Positions 45,965-55,434 of a DNA stretch of 64,000 nucleotides are shown piece after piece. The DNA lies in contig NZ_CP037922.1 of NCBI RefSeq assembly GCF_004355185.1, forward strand, positions 806,001-870,000. The letters are read 5' to 3'. Source of the stretch: Hymenobacter radiodurans. Its GTDB lineage: Bacteria > Bacteroidota > Bacteroidia > Cytophagales > Hymenobacteraceae. Both the position numbers and the translations under genes were made by a program. Below the pieces are notes generated by a model, which ran no database searches, was not told the DNA's origin, and saw only the letters and a list, made by a program, of their open reading frames with translations. Position 1 is the stretch's first letter. Every line of letters starts with the position of its first letter.

Positions 45965-48786
45965 ATGAAAAAATTACTACTCTTTCTGGTGTTCGTGCTA
46001 GCATGGGCGCCAGCATGGGCTCAAAATACCACAGTGACGGGTCGCGTGCTCGGTGGAAACGGCTCAGCTCAGCCGGGCGTCACGGTGCTGCAAAAAGGCA
46101 CTAATAATGGCACTAGTACTGACAATGATGGCCGCTATAGCATTCAAGTGCCTTCAGATGCCGTGTTAACTTTTTCGGCTATTGGCTCGGCTACACAGCA
46201 AATCAATGTGAGCGGCCGCACTAGTATTGATGTGCGCTTGCAAGACGCTACCACCGACCTCAATGAAGTGGTAGTAACTGGTTCGCGCGCTACGGAGGGC
46301 CGATCTAATATCCTGACAACGGCCCCCGTGGATGTGATTTCGGCCCGAGAGATTAAGGCTTTTGCCCAAACAGATATTTCCCAAGTTCTTACTTATGCGG
46401 CACCTTCGTTTCAGTCGTCGCGCCAAGCCATTTCCGACGGTACCGACCACGTGGATCCGGCCAGCTTGCGCGGCCTCGGCCCCGATCAGGTTCTGGTGTT
46501 GGTAAATGGTAAGCGTCGTCATAACTCAGCCCTGGTGAATATCAACGGTACCGTGGGTCGCGGCTCGGTTGGTACCGATTTAAATGTGATTCCTTTGGCT
46601 TCTATCAAGCGCGTGGAGGTGCTACGTGAGGGCGCAGCAGCCCAGTACGGATCCGACGCAATTGCTGGTGTTATCAACATTCAGCTGAAAGATGATACTA
46701 CTGGTGTGGCAGCTAGTGTGACCGGCGGCCAGCACTATGAAAGCGACGGCGAAGTATTTCAGGCCGACGCCAACGTAGGTATTGGCTTGGGCGGCCGCGG
46801 CTTTTTGGATGTCAGCGGACAGTTTTTAAACCGAGGCTACACCAACCGCACCTTCGAAGATACTGCTCCACTTATGTACTTGGGGGCAATGGCGGCAACT
46901 ACCCTGGTGGAACGGCGGCCGATACAGAGCAGGAGCGGCGTGACCTGAAAGCGCAGGACGATGCCATTGTTGCGGAGCGAGGTTTCAACCGCAAAAACAT
47001 GCGCGTAGGCAACTCCGAGTCGCGCAACTATGGCGGCTTCGTAAACGCGGCCTATCGTCTTGGAGGAACCGTAGAAGCCTACGTGGCTGGCGGTGTTACG
47101 CACCGCACGGGTAAGGCAGCCGGTTTCTATCGTTTGCCCAATCAGCTTACCCAGAGTGACTTGACCATCTTCCCCGATGGCTTCCTGCCCTTCATCAACA
47201 CTACTATCAACGACCAATCGGCTATTGTAGGGCTGCGGGCTACCGTGGGGGGCTTTTCTGCTGACTTAAGCAACACGTACGGCCGCAATGAGCTCCAATT
47301 CGATATCTCGAACACCGTAAACGCTTCGCTGCCCCAAGGCCCGGGCATCCGTAATCCAACGGAGTTTTATGCCGGTAAGCTTAACTTTAGCCAGAACACT
47401 ACCAACTTAGGTTTCTCGCGCAAATTCAATGGAATAGGCCCGTTGGCGACGCTGAACGTGGCTTTTGGTGGTGAGTTTCGGGTTGATCAATTCGAAATCA
47501 GTGCGGGTGAGCCAAACTCCTATATTAACGGTGGCCGCCTGATTGGCACCACGCCTACAGCCTCAGGGTCGCAGGTATTCCCAGGATATCAGCCAGATGA
47601 TGAAGTAGATGAGTCAAGAAGCAATGTGGCGGGCTACGTCGATTTAGAAAGCGACATTACCGAGGATCTGTTGGTACGTCTCGCTGGCCGAGCCGAAAAC
47701 TACAGCGACTTTGGCTCCAACGTAAGTGGCCAGGTAGCCGCGCGCTACAGCTTCCTCGATGGTTTGGCGCTGCGCGGCTCGTTTGGCAATGGTTTCCGGG
47801 CACCTTCGCTCCAGCAGCGCTACTTCACGAATACCAGTACACAGTTTGTGAGTGGTCTGCCTAACCAAGTTCTGACCGTAAACAATGACGATCCTATCGT
47901 GCGCAACAGCTTCGAGGACCCTAACCAAAAAGGATTTGGGGTAGAGGGGTTGAAGCAGGAGAAATCGGTGAATTATAGCTTGGGCGTGACTGCGCGCGTG
48001 GCGCGAACCATTACCCTGACCGTAGACGCTTATCAGATTGACATTGACGACCGGATTGTGTTGTCGTCGCAGTTTGTACGCGCCAACCCTATTGTAAACA
48101 CCATTTTGGGTACGCAGGCGGTAAGCCGAGTGCAGTTTTTTGCGAATGCCATTGATACGCGTACACGGGGCATCGACATCGTGGCCAACGAGCGCCTGAC
48201 CTTGGGCGAGAAAAGCCGCTTGGGCATTACAATAGCAGCCAACTTCACGGAGACAAAAGTGCGCAGCTTCAACAGCTCGTCTTCTACCATCAACAACGAC
48301 CAAACGACTGGCACGACCAACCTGCAAAACACGCTCTTCGATCGGCAGCAGCGGACTCGCCTCGAGTCGGGCCAACCTCAAAGCAAGATTAACCTATCCG
48401 CGAACTATGGCTATGGCATCTTCGGAATCGAGGCTCGGGTGGTGCGCTTTGGCGAGATAAAATTTGCCGACGCTGACCCTGCTCGCGCTGAACTCGTCGA
48501 TCAGACCTTCTCGGCCAAGTGGATTACGGACCTGACGTTAACGGCCCAAATCCTTCCGCAAGTTGGTATCTCACTAGGCGCAAATAACTTGTTTGACGTG
48601 TACCCCGACAAGTTCCGCCTTCACCCGCGCAACAACCCCAACAACTTCTCAGTTGACCCAGCCACTAGCTTCAACTCCGGCCTTGACAATACGAACCGCA
48701 ACCGCTTCGTGTACAACGCTGGCCAATTTGGCTTCAACGGTGGTTACTATTTTGTACGCCTCAACGTGACCCTACCTACTAAATAG
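45965..48786 (+). CDS. TonB-dependent receptor with carboxypeptidase-regulatory-like domain (frameshifted as sequenced)
   Basis: About 940 residues when repaired. It has a signal peptide (LLLFLVFVLAWAPAWAQ), then a CarboxypepD_reg-like domain (TGRVLGGNGSAQPGVTVLQK), a TonB-box-like stretch (LNEVVVTGSRA), the plug (VLVLVNGKRRHNSALVNING, EGAAAQYGSDAIAGVINIQL) and a beta-barrel. The frame stops at 46948 because GGGGGCAATGG at 46882 has five G; six restore MYLGGNGGNYPGGTAADT and continue to the second half. The substrate is unknown; no SusD-like gene is adjacent, so it need not be a glycan importer. Confidence 0.9.
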
Positions 48787-48806
48787 GCATTGCCGCGCAT
48801 ACTCAG

Positions 48807-48851
48807 CACATAAAAAAGCCCCCAGAAACATTCTGGGGGCTTTTTTATGTG
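48807..48851. terminator. Bidirectional terminator, GCCCCCAG family (5:5)
   Basis: CACAT A6 GCCCCCAGAA, short loop, TTCTGGGGGC T6 ATGTG. It stands between the receptor gene and the converging OmpA gene. Confidence 0.9.
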
Positions 48852-48857
48852 TTTATA

Positions 48858-49856
48858 CTACTTAGTTGGCGGAGGGGCGCTGGTATTAGAATCCAGGATC
48901 TGGAACAGCTCATCCAGTTTGGGTGTCAGGATAATCTCCGTGCGGCGGTTCTTTTGGCGGGCCACGGGCGTCTTGGCGACATCCACGGGCACATACTTCG
49001 AACGGCCCGAGGCGGTTACGCGCTCCGGCGTAACGCCGTTGGTAGTCAGCAGGCGGGCAATTTCAGTGGCGCGCAGCACGCTCAGGTCCCAGTTGTCCTG
49101 CATACCGGCGGTACCTTTGCTGATCGGTACATCGTCGGTGTGCCCTTCCACTACTACGTTCACGTCGCGCTGCTCTTGGAGCACGGCTGCTAGTTTCTTG
49201 AGCGCATCCTGGCCTTTAGGGTCAACTTTGGTAGAGCCTGATTTAAATAATAGCTGCTCCGATAGCGACACGTACACTTTGCCATCCTTCAGCTGCACTT
49301 GTAAGTCGCTGTCGTTGAAGCTAAGTAAGGCTTTGCTCACCTTGGCGCGCAGGTCGTTTACAGCTTTATCCTTCTCAGCCAAGGCTTGCTGAAGTTCGGC
49401 TAGGCGGGCTTCGCGGGTTTTCAGATCGGCGGTTAGCTTATCGATTTCTGTCTGGCTTTTGCCTAGTTCCGCCTCGCGGCGGGCGAGGTCCTGAGCTACT
49501 TTGCTGTAGTCCGCTGATTTGTCGGCTAGGGCGCGGTCGGTGTTTTTGAGTAGCTTTTCAAAGCTGCTGTTTAGCTCGCCGTACAAGTTTTGGGTTTTGC
49601 GCAGCACGTTGCCGGTCTGAGTAGAGTCGGCTACCAGGCGTTTATTATCGAGGCGAAGCTGGGCAAGTTCGTCGCTGGCTTTTTTCAATTCGGCTACGGC
49701 TTGGCGCTGCTGGCGCTCCAAGTCGGCTTTGGCTTGCTCGGTGGCCGTTTGGCGGGCGCGCAGGTCATCGTATTTTTTGGAGGCCACGCAGCCGGGTAGC
49801 AACGTGGCGGCCGTCAGGCACAGCGTCCCGAGAAAGAGCGTAGAAGTTTTTTTCAC
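48858..49856 (-). CDS. OmpA-family lipoprotein with long coiled coil
   Basis: About 332 residues. The signal peptide (TLFLGTLCLTAATLLPGC) ends in a lipobox. A coiled coil of about 170 residues follows (heptads with Lys/Glu/Leu, e.g. LRARQTATEQAKADLERQ), and then the OmpA C-terminal peptidoglycan-binding domain: VVEGHTDDVPISKG, LSVLRATEIARLL and ASGRSKYVPVD plus RRTEIILTP. It anchors the outer membrane to the wall. I choose the GTG at 49856, since it gives the best lipoprotein signal; the frame extends to an ATG at 49910 through a GGGGGGCAAATTT word. Confidence 0.82.
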   Translation of the reverse strand: MKKTSTLFLGTLCLTAATLLPGCVASKKYDDLRARQTATEQAKADLERQQRQAVAELKKASDELAQLRLDNKRLVADSTQTGNVLRKTQNLYGELNSSFEKLLKNTDRALADKSADYSKVAQDLARREAELGKSQTEIDKLTADLKTREARLAELQQALAEKDKAVNDLRAKVSKALLSFNDSDLQVQLKDGKVYVSLSEQLLFKSGSTKVDPKGQDALKKLAAVLQEQRDVNVVVEGHTDDVPISKGTAGMQDNWDLSVLRATEIARLLTTNGVTPERVTASGRSKYVPVDVAKTPVARQKNRRTEIILTPKLDELFQILDSNTSAPPPTK

Positions 49857-49978
49857 AATAGAACGGTGCTTAACAAAGAGTTGGGGGGCAAATTTAACTG
49901 CGTGCAACACCCCGCAGCAAGGTAACCATGCCTAGCCCCAACTTCCAACCATTCATCCTTCTGAAGAGATTTTCGACC

Positions 49979-49986
49979 TATATTTG
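49979..49986 (+). promoter_or_regulatory. -7 element TATATTTG before fbaB
   Basis: Matches TAnnTTTG and lies 43 bases before the start codon at 50030. It directly abuts a GCCCCCC word, so transcription would begin inside or near that run. Confidence 0.5.
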
Positions 49987-50029
49987 CCCCCCATAGTTTC
50001 CCGCTCCCGTCTCACCCAAAAAACCGCGC

Positions 50030-51079
50030 ATGGCCTCTTATTCTGATCACAGCGCCGACACGCAGGCGTTGCTTCAGCACGAGTGCAAGACGATTGATAA
50101 AGGCTTGCTGCACCAGCCCGGCCCCGATTTTCTGGACCGTTGCTTTGTGCCTTCCAATCGGACGCCGCAGGTGCTTCGCTCGCTGGGGCAGCTGTATAAT
50201 CATGGGCGGTTGAGCGGAACGGGCTACATGTCGATTTTGCCCGTCGATCAGGGAATTGAGCATACCGCAGGCGCCTCTTTTGGCCCGAACCCGATGTATT
50301 TCGACCCCGAAAATATCATCAAGCTGGCCGTGGAAGGCGGCTGTAATGCGGTGGCTACCACCTTTGGTACCTTCGGAACGGTGGCCCGGAAATACGCCCA
50401 CAAGATTCCGTTTTTAGTAAAAATAAACCACAACGAGCTCCTAACGTACCCCAATAAGTTCGACCAGATTATGTTCGGGTCGGTGGAAGAAGCCTGGAAC
50501 CTAGGTGCTACGGCCGTGGGAGCAACGATTTACTTTGGCTCGGAAGAGTCGAACCGACAGATTATTGAGGTAAGCCAAGCGTTTGAGCGGGCGCATGAGC
50601 TAGGCATGGCCACGGTGCTGTGGTGCTATACCCGCAACAACGCCTTCAAAACCGCTGACAAAGATTACCACGTCGCTACTGATCTGACGGCGCAGGCTAA
50701 CCACTTGGGCGTCACGATTCAAGCGGATATTATCAAGCAGAAGCTGCCCGAAAACAACGGCGGTTTCCGCGACCTAAAATTTGGCAAAACCCACAAGGCC
50801 ATGTACGAGAGCTTGTCGTCGGATAACCCGATTGATGTGACTCGCTACCAAGTGGCCAACTGCTACATGGGCCGTATTGGTCTGATCAACTCTGGCGGTG
50901 AAAGTCTCGGCGCCGGCGACTTAGAGCAAGCTGTTAAAACGGCTATTGTGAATAAGCGCGCTGGTGGGCAAGGACTTATTTCGGGTCGTAAAGCTTTCCA
51001 GCGCCCGTTCGCCGAAGGTGTACAATTGCTCAACGCCATCCAGGACGTGTACCTAGACGGCGATGTGACAATTGCTTAG
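50030..51079 (+). CDS. fbaB: Class I fructose-bisphosphate aldolase (FbaB/DhnA type)
   Basis: A 349-residue glycolytic and gluconeogenic enzyme. It has the DhnA-type pattern: [30 protein letters not shown] with a candidate lysine, [16 protein letters not shown] and a long C-terminal part with [24 protein letters not shown]. The family forms a Schiff base with the substrate on a lysine. The GMP and kdsD genes at the left end also use hexose and pentose phosphates but are far away. Start ATG at 50030. Confidence 0.92.
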   Translation: MASYSDHSADTQALLQHECKTIDKGLLHQPGPDFLDRCFVPSNRTPQVLRSLGQLYNHGRLSGTGYMSILPVDQGIEHTAGASFGPNPMYFDPENIIKLAVEGGCNAVATTFGTFGTVARKYAHKIPFLVKINHNELLTYPNKFDQIMFGSVEEAWNLGATAVGATIYFGSEESNRQIIEVSQAFERAHELGMATVLWCYTRNNAFKTADKDYHVATDLTAQANHLGVTIQADIIKQKLPENNGGFRDLKFGKTHKAMYESLSSDNPIDVTRYQVANCYMGRIGLINSGGESLGAGDLEQAVKTAIVNKRAGGQGLISGRKAFQRPFAEGVQLLNAIQDVYLDGDVTIA

Positions 51080-51200
51080 CGTTTCATAGAGAAGGAAAAC
51101 GGATGAATGAGGAACTAGCTTTTGAACGTTCTTTTTGTTTAAAATCGCCCCCATTTTCTGATTCTCCCTTCTTTACCCCTCATTTTTCATTATAGAAAGT

Positions 51201-52109
51201 ATGTCCTGGTTTAAGCGCGTAGAGAAAGGCATCGTCACCCCGACGGAGCATAAGAAGGAGACCCCGGACGGCTTGTGGTACAAGTGTCCGGAGTGCAAAA
51301 CCGTGTCGCCCATGGTGGAGCACAAGCGCCGGCAGTATACCTGCGCCAAGTGCAACCACCACGCCCGCATCGATTCGGCCGAGTATTTCGAGGTTCTGTT
51401 CGATAATAATCAGTTCACCGAACTTGACGCCGAGCTGTCCTCCGCCGATCCACTACACTTTGTGGATACCAAAGGCTATCCGCAGCGTATTGTAGCCACT
51501 CAGCAGCAAACCGGCCTGCGCGATGCTGTGCGCACAGCACACGGCCAGCTCAATGGCCTCGATTTGGTGGTGGCTTGCATGGACTTTAAATTTATTGGCG
51601 GCTCAATGGGCTCAGTGGTAGGGGAGAAGATTGCCCGCGCCATCGACTACGCCCGCCAACACCGCATCCCTTTCCTGATGATTTCAAAATCGGGCGGAGC
51701 ACGAATGATGGAGGCTGGCTATTCGCTGATGCAGATGGCCAAAACCTCGGCCAAACTCGCTATGCTTTCCGAAGCCGGCATACCCTACGTTTCTCTGCTC
51801 ACTGATCCAACTACGGGTGGCGTTACGGCTTCCTACGCTATGCTCGGCGACTTCAATATTTCGGAGCCCGGCGCGCTGATTGGCTTTGCCGGTCCGCGGG
51901 TTATCAAGGAAACCATTGGTAAAGATTTACCGAAGGACTTTCAGAGCGCTGAGTTCGTGCTGGAGCACGGCTTCCTCGACTTCATCGTAGACCGCAAGAA
52001 CCTCAAAGCGCAGCTTACCGATCTGCTTACCATGCTGCGTCCCGCGCCTGAGGTACTGATAGAAGCGCTGCCTTTACAACATAGCCTCCGAACAGCTGGC
52101 ACTGCCTGA
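51201..52109 (+). CDS. accD: Acetyl-CoA carboxylase carboxyltransferase subunit beta
   Basis: A 302-residue subunit for malonyl-CoA synthesis. It has the N-terminal zinc ribbon: CPECK and CAKCNHH (C-X2-C...C-X2-C). The carboxyltransferase domain follows, with [40 protein letters not shown] and [14 protein letters not shown] for binding of acyl-CoA. No accA gene is adjacent. It starts 121 bases after fbaB without an obvious terminator between, so it could be expressed with it. A stereotyped terminator follows. Confidence 0.95.
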   Translation: MSWFKRVEKGIVTPTEHKKETPDGLWYKCPECKTVSPMVEHKRRQYTCAKCNHHARIDSAEYFEVLFDNNQFTELDAELSSADPLHFVDTKGYPQRIVATQQQTGLRDAVRTAHGQLNGLDLVVACMDFKFIGGSMGSVVGEKIARAIDYARQHRIPFLMISKSGGARMMEAGYSLMQMAKTSAKLAMLSEAGIPYVSLLTDPTTGGVTASYAMLGDFNISEPGALIGFAGPRVIKETIGKDLPKDFQSAEFVLEHGFLDFIVDRKNLKAQLTDLLTMLRPAPEVLIEALPLQHSLRTAGTA

Positions 52110-52128
52110 AGCTGAAGACCATAACATC

Positions 52129-52173
52129 AAAAAGGCCCCCAGATGCGTAAGAACATTATCTGGGGGCTTTTTT
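52129..52173. terminator. Terminator after accD, GCCCCCAG family (5:5)
   Basis: A5 GGCCCCC AGAT, a longer loop, ATCTGGGGGC T6 AG. The left arm reads AGGCCCCC rather than AAGCCCCC, so one pair of the stem is mismatched. Confidence 0.85.
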
Positions 52174-52320
52174 AGTTGCCAAACCTGATCAAGTAGTTCC
52201 AGCAAGGTTTTTGATAGCACTAGTAATATATTCCACGAACTTTTTCAGTCGAAATGCAGTAAGCAGCACTGAAATCATCGATTACCCATTTAATTTCTGT
52301 TTCACTAAGTACACTCTCCC

Positions 52321-53064
52321 ATGAAATCCTCCAACTCAATTCTTTCTCTTTTTCTGGCCTTCACCCTGTTCCTAGGCTCTTGCGCTACGTCGCAGCAGGG
52401 CACGGCTACCGGCCCAGATACGTCGGCTAACGGCACAGGCCCCCGCAAGACTGGTACTAGTCGTACGGTGAAGGGTGGTGCCATTGGTGCTGGTGCTGGT
52501 GCCGTAACAGGTGCTGTGCTAGGGCGTGTAATTGGTGGTAAGTCGGGTACGGCAGCGGGCGCTATTATTGGTGCAGCCGTGGGCGGTACGGGCGGTGCTC
52601 TTATCGGCCGTCGTATGGACAAGCAAGCCGAGGAACTGCAGCGCGATATGCAGAACGCCAAAGTTGAGCGCGTAGGCGAAGGCATCAAAATTACGTTCGA
52701 CTCCGGTATCCTCTTCGATACCAACGCTGCAACGCTGCGTCAGGCTTCGATGACTGAAATCGACAAAATGGCTGCTACCCTACAGAAGTATCCCGACACC
52801 AACATCTTGGTGGAAGGCCACACGGATGCTAGCGGTTCAGACGCTATCAACCAGCCGCTCTCCGAGCGCCGTGCGCAGGCAGTAGCTAATTACACTACTT
52901 CTAAAGGTGTAGATGCTTCGCGCATCCAGACCAAGGGCTACGGCTCGTCGCAGCCAATTGCTGATAACACCACCGAAGCCGGCAAGCAGGCTAACCGTAG
53001 GGTAGAAATTGCTATCTACGCCAACGAAAAGATGAAGAAAGCCGCTGAAGAAGGCCGCCTATAA
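52321..53064 (+). CDS. OmpA-family lipoprotein with glycine zipper (first copy)
   Basis: A 247-residue lipoprotein: signal SLFLAFTLFLGSC with lipobox. Then a glycine-zipper segment (GGAIGAGAGAVTGAVLG, repeated GxxxG) of about 50 residues, likely membrane-associated, and an OmpA domain with EGHTDASGSDAINQ, SERRAQAVANY and NRRVEIAIYANE. It is close to the gene at 53817-54521, which begins with a different signal, and flanks a short glycine-zipper-only gene. It may link the outer membrane to peptidoglycan. Confidence 0.88.
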   Translation: MKSSNSILSLFLAFTLFLGSCATSQQGTATGPDTSANGTGPRKTGTSRTVKGGAIGAGAGAVTGAVLGRVIGGKSGTAAGAIIGAAVGGTGGALIGRRMDKQAEELQRDMQNAKVERVGEGIKITFDSGILFDTNAATLRQASMTEIDKMAATLQKYPDTNILVEGHTDASGSDAINQPLSERRAQAVANYTTSKGVDASRIQTKGYGSSQPIADNTTEAGKQANRRVEIAIYANEKMKKAAEEGRL

Positions 53065-53091
53065 GCGGCGCATTTTAGCTGTAAATTGTAG

Positions 53092-53120
53092 AAAGGCCGC
53101 CCATTAGGGTGGCCTTTTTT
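53092..53120 (+). terminator. Hairpin terminator after the first OmpA copy
   Basis: AAAGGCCGCCC and GGGTGGCCTTT arms (one G:T pair) with a 4-base loop, then a T-run. Confidence 0.82.
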
Positions 53121-53246
53121 GCGTAATAGGTAAGCTGAACTGTACATGATATTGTCGCAGCTATTTTGGGCTAACCTAAACAGCCTGATTATCGTTTACC
53201 GCTCAGATTATCACCGATTTGATCGGACCACCTAACGAGAAAAATC

Positions 53247-53549
53247 ATGAAAACTTTTCGCGTGTATTTTGCTGTGGCTGCGGCCATGCTGTTTTTAGGA
53301 AGTAATGCTGCTCTGGCCCAAAGCGACACTCAGCCCATAAAAAAAGGCTGGAGCCGTAAAGGCAAGGGTGCTGCCATTGGCGCCGGTACGGGGGCTGCGG
53401 CAGGTGCTATCATCGCCGGTAAAGGCGACCGAGGCAAGGGCGCCGTTATTGGTGCTGGCGCAGGTGCCGTAAGTGGCGCCTTAATTGGTAAGCGGCGCGA
53501 CAAGAAGAAGGACCCCGTCCGGCACCGGGAGTACACGAAGAAAGACTAG
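53247..53549 (+). CDS. Small exported glycine-zipper protein
   Basis: A 100-residue protein. The signal peptide AAAMLFLGSNAALAQ is followed by a short linker and two glycine-zipper runs (GAAIGAGTGAAAGAIIAGKG and AVIGAGAGAVSGALIGKRRD). No OmpA domain is attached; the C-terminus is a basic tail KKDPVRHREYTKKD. The glycine zipper is near identical to that in the two flanking OmpA genes, so it looks like a truncated or shorter relative from local duplication. Confidence 0.83.
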   Translation: MKTFRVYFAVAAAMLFLGSNAALAQSDTQPIKKGWSRKGKGAAIGAGTGAAAGAIIAGKGDRGKGAVIGAGAGAVSGALIGKRRDKKKDPVRHREYTKKD

Positions 53550-53577
53550 TTAGACCTTGCCAATTGGTTGTTCTAGC

Positions 53578-53610
53578 AAAAGGCTGCCCCGACAAAGGGC
53601 AGCCTTTTTA
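53578..53610 (+). terminator. Hairpin terminator after the small glycine-zipper gene
   Basis: AAAAGGCTGCCC and GGGCAGCCTTTT with a 7-base loop and a T-run. Confidence 0.85.
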
Positions 53611-53816
53611 GTTTCTACCAAAATTAACTCAACTATATTCGCTTCAGAAAAAGCCCTTTACGAGTGCGTAAGGGTATTTTTTTGTGGGTGAATAGGATAG
53701 GAGCAGGAGTTTGGCAAGGTGGTTGCCTTTCATCTAGCCATGGAAGGCAATTTATTCCAAACCCTGGACCAGCCTTTTACCAACGAATACCAAAACAAAC
53801 CCCTTTACATTACATC

Positions 53817-54521
53817 ATGAAAACTTCCCGTTCGTACATCGCCTTTATACTAGCCCTGTTGCTGCTAGGGGGCAATTTCGCCCAAGCCCAAGACACGACC
53901 ACCAAGAAGCCAATGAGCAAAACTGCTAAAGGCGGTCTGATTGGTGCTGGTGCTGGTGCCGTAGCTGGCGGCGTACTGGGCCGCGTGCTTGGTGGTAAAA
54001 ACAGCACCGCTGGTGGTGCTATTATCGGTGCAGCCGTAGGTGGTGCCGGTGGTGCCCTCATTGGCCGCCGCATGGATAAGCAAGCTGCTGAACTGAAGCG
54101 CGAAATGGCCGGTGCCAAAGTAGAGCGCGTAGGCGAAGGCATCAAAATTACGTTCGACTCAGGTATCCTCTTCGCTAAGAACTCGTCTAACCTGACTTCT
54201 ACTGCTCAAACCAACATTGCTGAGCTAGCTGCTACGCTGAAAAAGTACGGCGACACCAACGTACTAATCGAAGGCCACACCGACACGAGCGGCAACGACG
54301 CCATCAACGATCCTTTGTCGCAGCGCCGGGCCCAAGCAGTTGCTAACTATGCTCAGAGCCAAGGTGTAGACGCTTCGCGCTTCCAGACCAAGGGTTACGG
54401 TTCGCGTCAGCCTATCGCTGACAACTCGACTGAGGCTGGCCGCACGGCTAACCGTCGCGTAGAAGTAGCCATTTATGCCAACGAAAAGCTGAAGAAAGCT
54501 GCTGAGCGCGGCACCATCTAA
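53817..54521 (+). CDS. OmpA-family exported protein with glycine zipper (second copy)
   Basis: A 234-residue paralogue of the gene at 52321. Signal peptide FILALLLLGGNFAQAQ (type I, no lipobox), then glycine zipper (GGLIGAGAGAVAGGVLG) and an OmpA domain (EGHTDTSGNDAIND, SQRRAQAVANYAQ, NRRVEVAIYANE). The two copies share long near-identical DNA around VERVGEGIKITFDSGILF. The GGGGGC word at 53870 has only five G and keeps the frame (LLGGN), so here five is right. Start at the ATG at 53817. Confidence 0.88.
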   Translation: MKTSRSYIAFILALLLLGGNFAQAQDTTTKKPMSKTAKGGLIGAGAGAVAGGVLGRVLGGKNSTAGGAIIGAAVGGAGGALIGRRMDKQAAELKREMAGAKVERVGEGIKITFDSGILFAKNSSNLTSTAQTNIAELAATLKKYGDTNVLIEGHTDTSGNDAINDPLSQRRAQAVANYAQSQGVDASRFQTKGYGSRQPIADNSTEAGRTANRRVEVAIYANEKLKKAAERGTI

Positions 54522-54540
54522 GCTTCGCTGCTAGAATTCC

Positions 54541-54575
54541 AAAAAGCCCCCAGAATGTTTCTGGGGGCTTTTTTG
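54541..54575. terminator. Terminator after the second OmpA copy, GCCCCCAG family (5:5)
   Basis: A5 GCCCCCAGAA, short loop, TTCTGGGGGC T6. Flanks beyond the A and T runs are not complementary in this copy. Confidence 0.87.
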
Positions 54576-54641
54576 TGCGCATATACATCAATATGCCAGC
54601 GGGTGCGCAACCTCAGGTTAGCCCAACCGGTACAACCGGCT

Positions 54642-55403
54642 ATGCCAACTACCTACGAGTCGCCAGCCGCTGAGAAAACGCGTGAGAACCATGCAATTCT
54701 AAATGGGTTTTATCCGCCGCTGACGTTGGAGACCCCGCGCCGCTCGCCCATGCGCGAGCTGATATCTACGCTGTTATCGCATCGGACTACCCACCACGAT
54801 GAGGAGCTAGCCTACGATCGGATGCTGAAGGCATTCGGAGATTGGGAAGGCGTGATGGCCGCGCCCACGCCCGAGTTGGCACACGCCGTCCGTACCACGC
54901 GATGGCCCGATACCCAAGCCCCACGCATTCAAGAGATATTGCGCCGAATCAAGGCTGAACATGGCGAGATTACGCTGGACTTTCTGGCGGATTGGCCTAC
55001 TGAAAAAGGGCTGGCTTGGCTGATGGATATGCCGGGTATTGGTCTGAAAACGGCTTCGCTGGTGCTGCTGTTTAACTTTCATAAGCCCGTGCTGCCCGTC
55101 GATACGCACGTGCACCGCATTGCTCAGCGCGTAGGCATGATTCCGCCGAAAGCCTCTGCCGACAAAGCGCACCAATTATTATTAGCCCAACTGCCTGCCG
55201 ATGCGCTGGTGTTGCTCAACTTTCACAAGCACAATTACTGGCATGGCCAAAAGATCTGCCTGTTTCTGAAGCCCGATTGCCCAAAATGCCCCCTAAAAGG
55301 CTTTTGCAACTACTACCAGGAGCATTACGGCCCCGCTACGCCTGAGGCAATGGCTGCCACGCCCAAGCGCTGGGAAGAAGCCTGGGGCAAGCTGCCGCAT
55401 TAG
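54642..55403 (+). CDS. nth: Endonuclease III-like DNA glycosylase (HhH-GPD with Fe-S cluster)
   Basis: A 253-residue base-excision repair enzyme. The helix-hairpin-helix is MDMPGIGLKTASLVL with the catalytic lysine position, the catalytic Asp is in LPVDTHVHRIAQR, and the iron-sulfur ligands are CLFLKPDCPKCPLKGFC (C-X6-C-X2-C-X5-C). It should remove oxidised pyrimidines. The N-terminus is about 30 residues longer than E. coli Nth, so it may be a related subfamily rather than a strict orthologue. Start at the ATG at 54642. Confidence 0.88.
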   Translation: MPTTYESPAAEKTRENHAILNGFYPPLTLETPRRSPMRELISTLLSHRTTHHDEELAYDRMLKAFGDWEGVMAAPTPELAHAVRTTRWPDTQAPRIQEILRRIKAEHGEITLDFLADWPTEKGLAWLMDMPGIGLKTASLVLLFNFHKPVLPVDTHVHRIAQRVGMIPPKASADKAHQLLLAQLPADALVLLNFHKHNYWHGQKICLFLKPDCPKCPLKGFCNYYQEHYGPATPEAMAATPKRWEEAWGKLPH

Positions 55404-55421
55404 TCGTCGTTCATAATGGGC

Positions 55422-55429
55422 TACCTTTG
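55422..55429 (+). promoter_or_regulatory. -7 element TACCTTTG before the radical SAM gene
   Basis: Matches TAnnTTTG and ends only 5 bases before the ATG at 55435, so a message from here would be essentially leaderless. Confidence 0.5.
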
Positions 55430-55434
55430 CCACT

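Noticed and set aside
46166..46522. Open frame antisense to the TonB receptor
   Set aside because: Overlaps the plug domain on the other strand; shadow only.
53864..53880. GGGGGC with five G in the second OmpA copy as another frameshift
   Set aside because: Here five G keeps the reading frame (LLGGN) and the signal peptide is complete, so five is correct.
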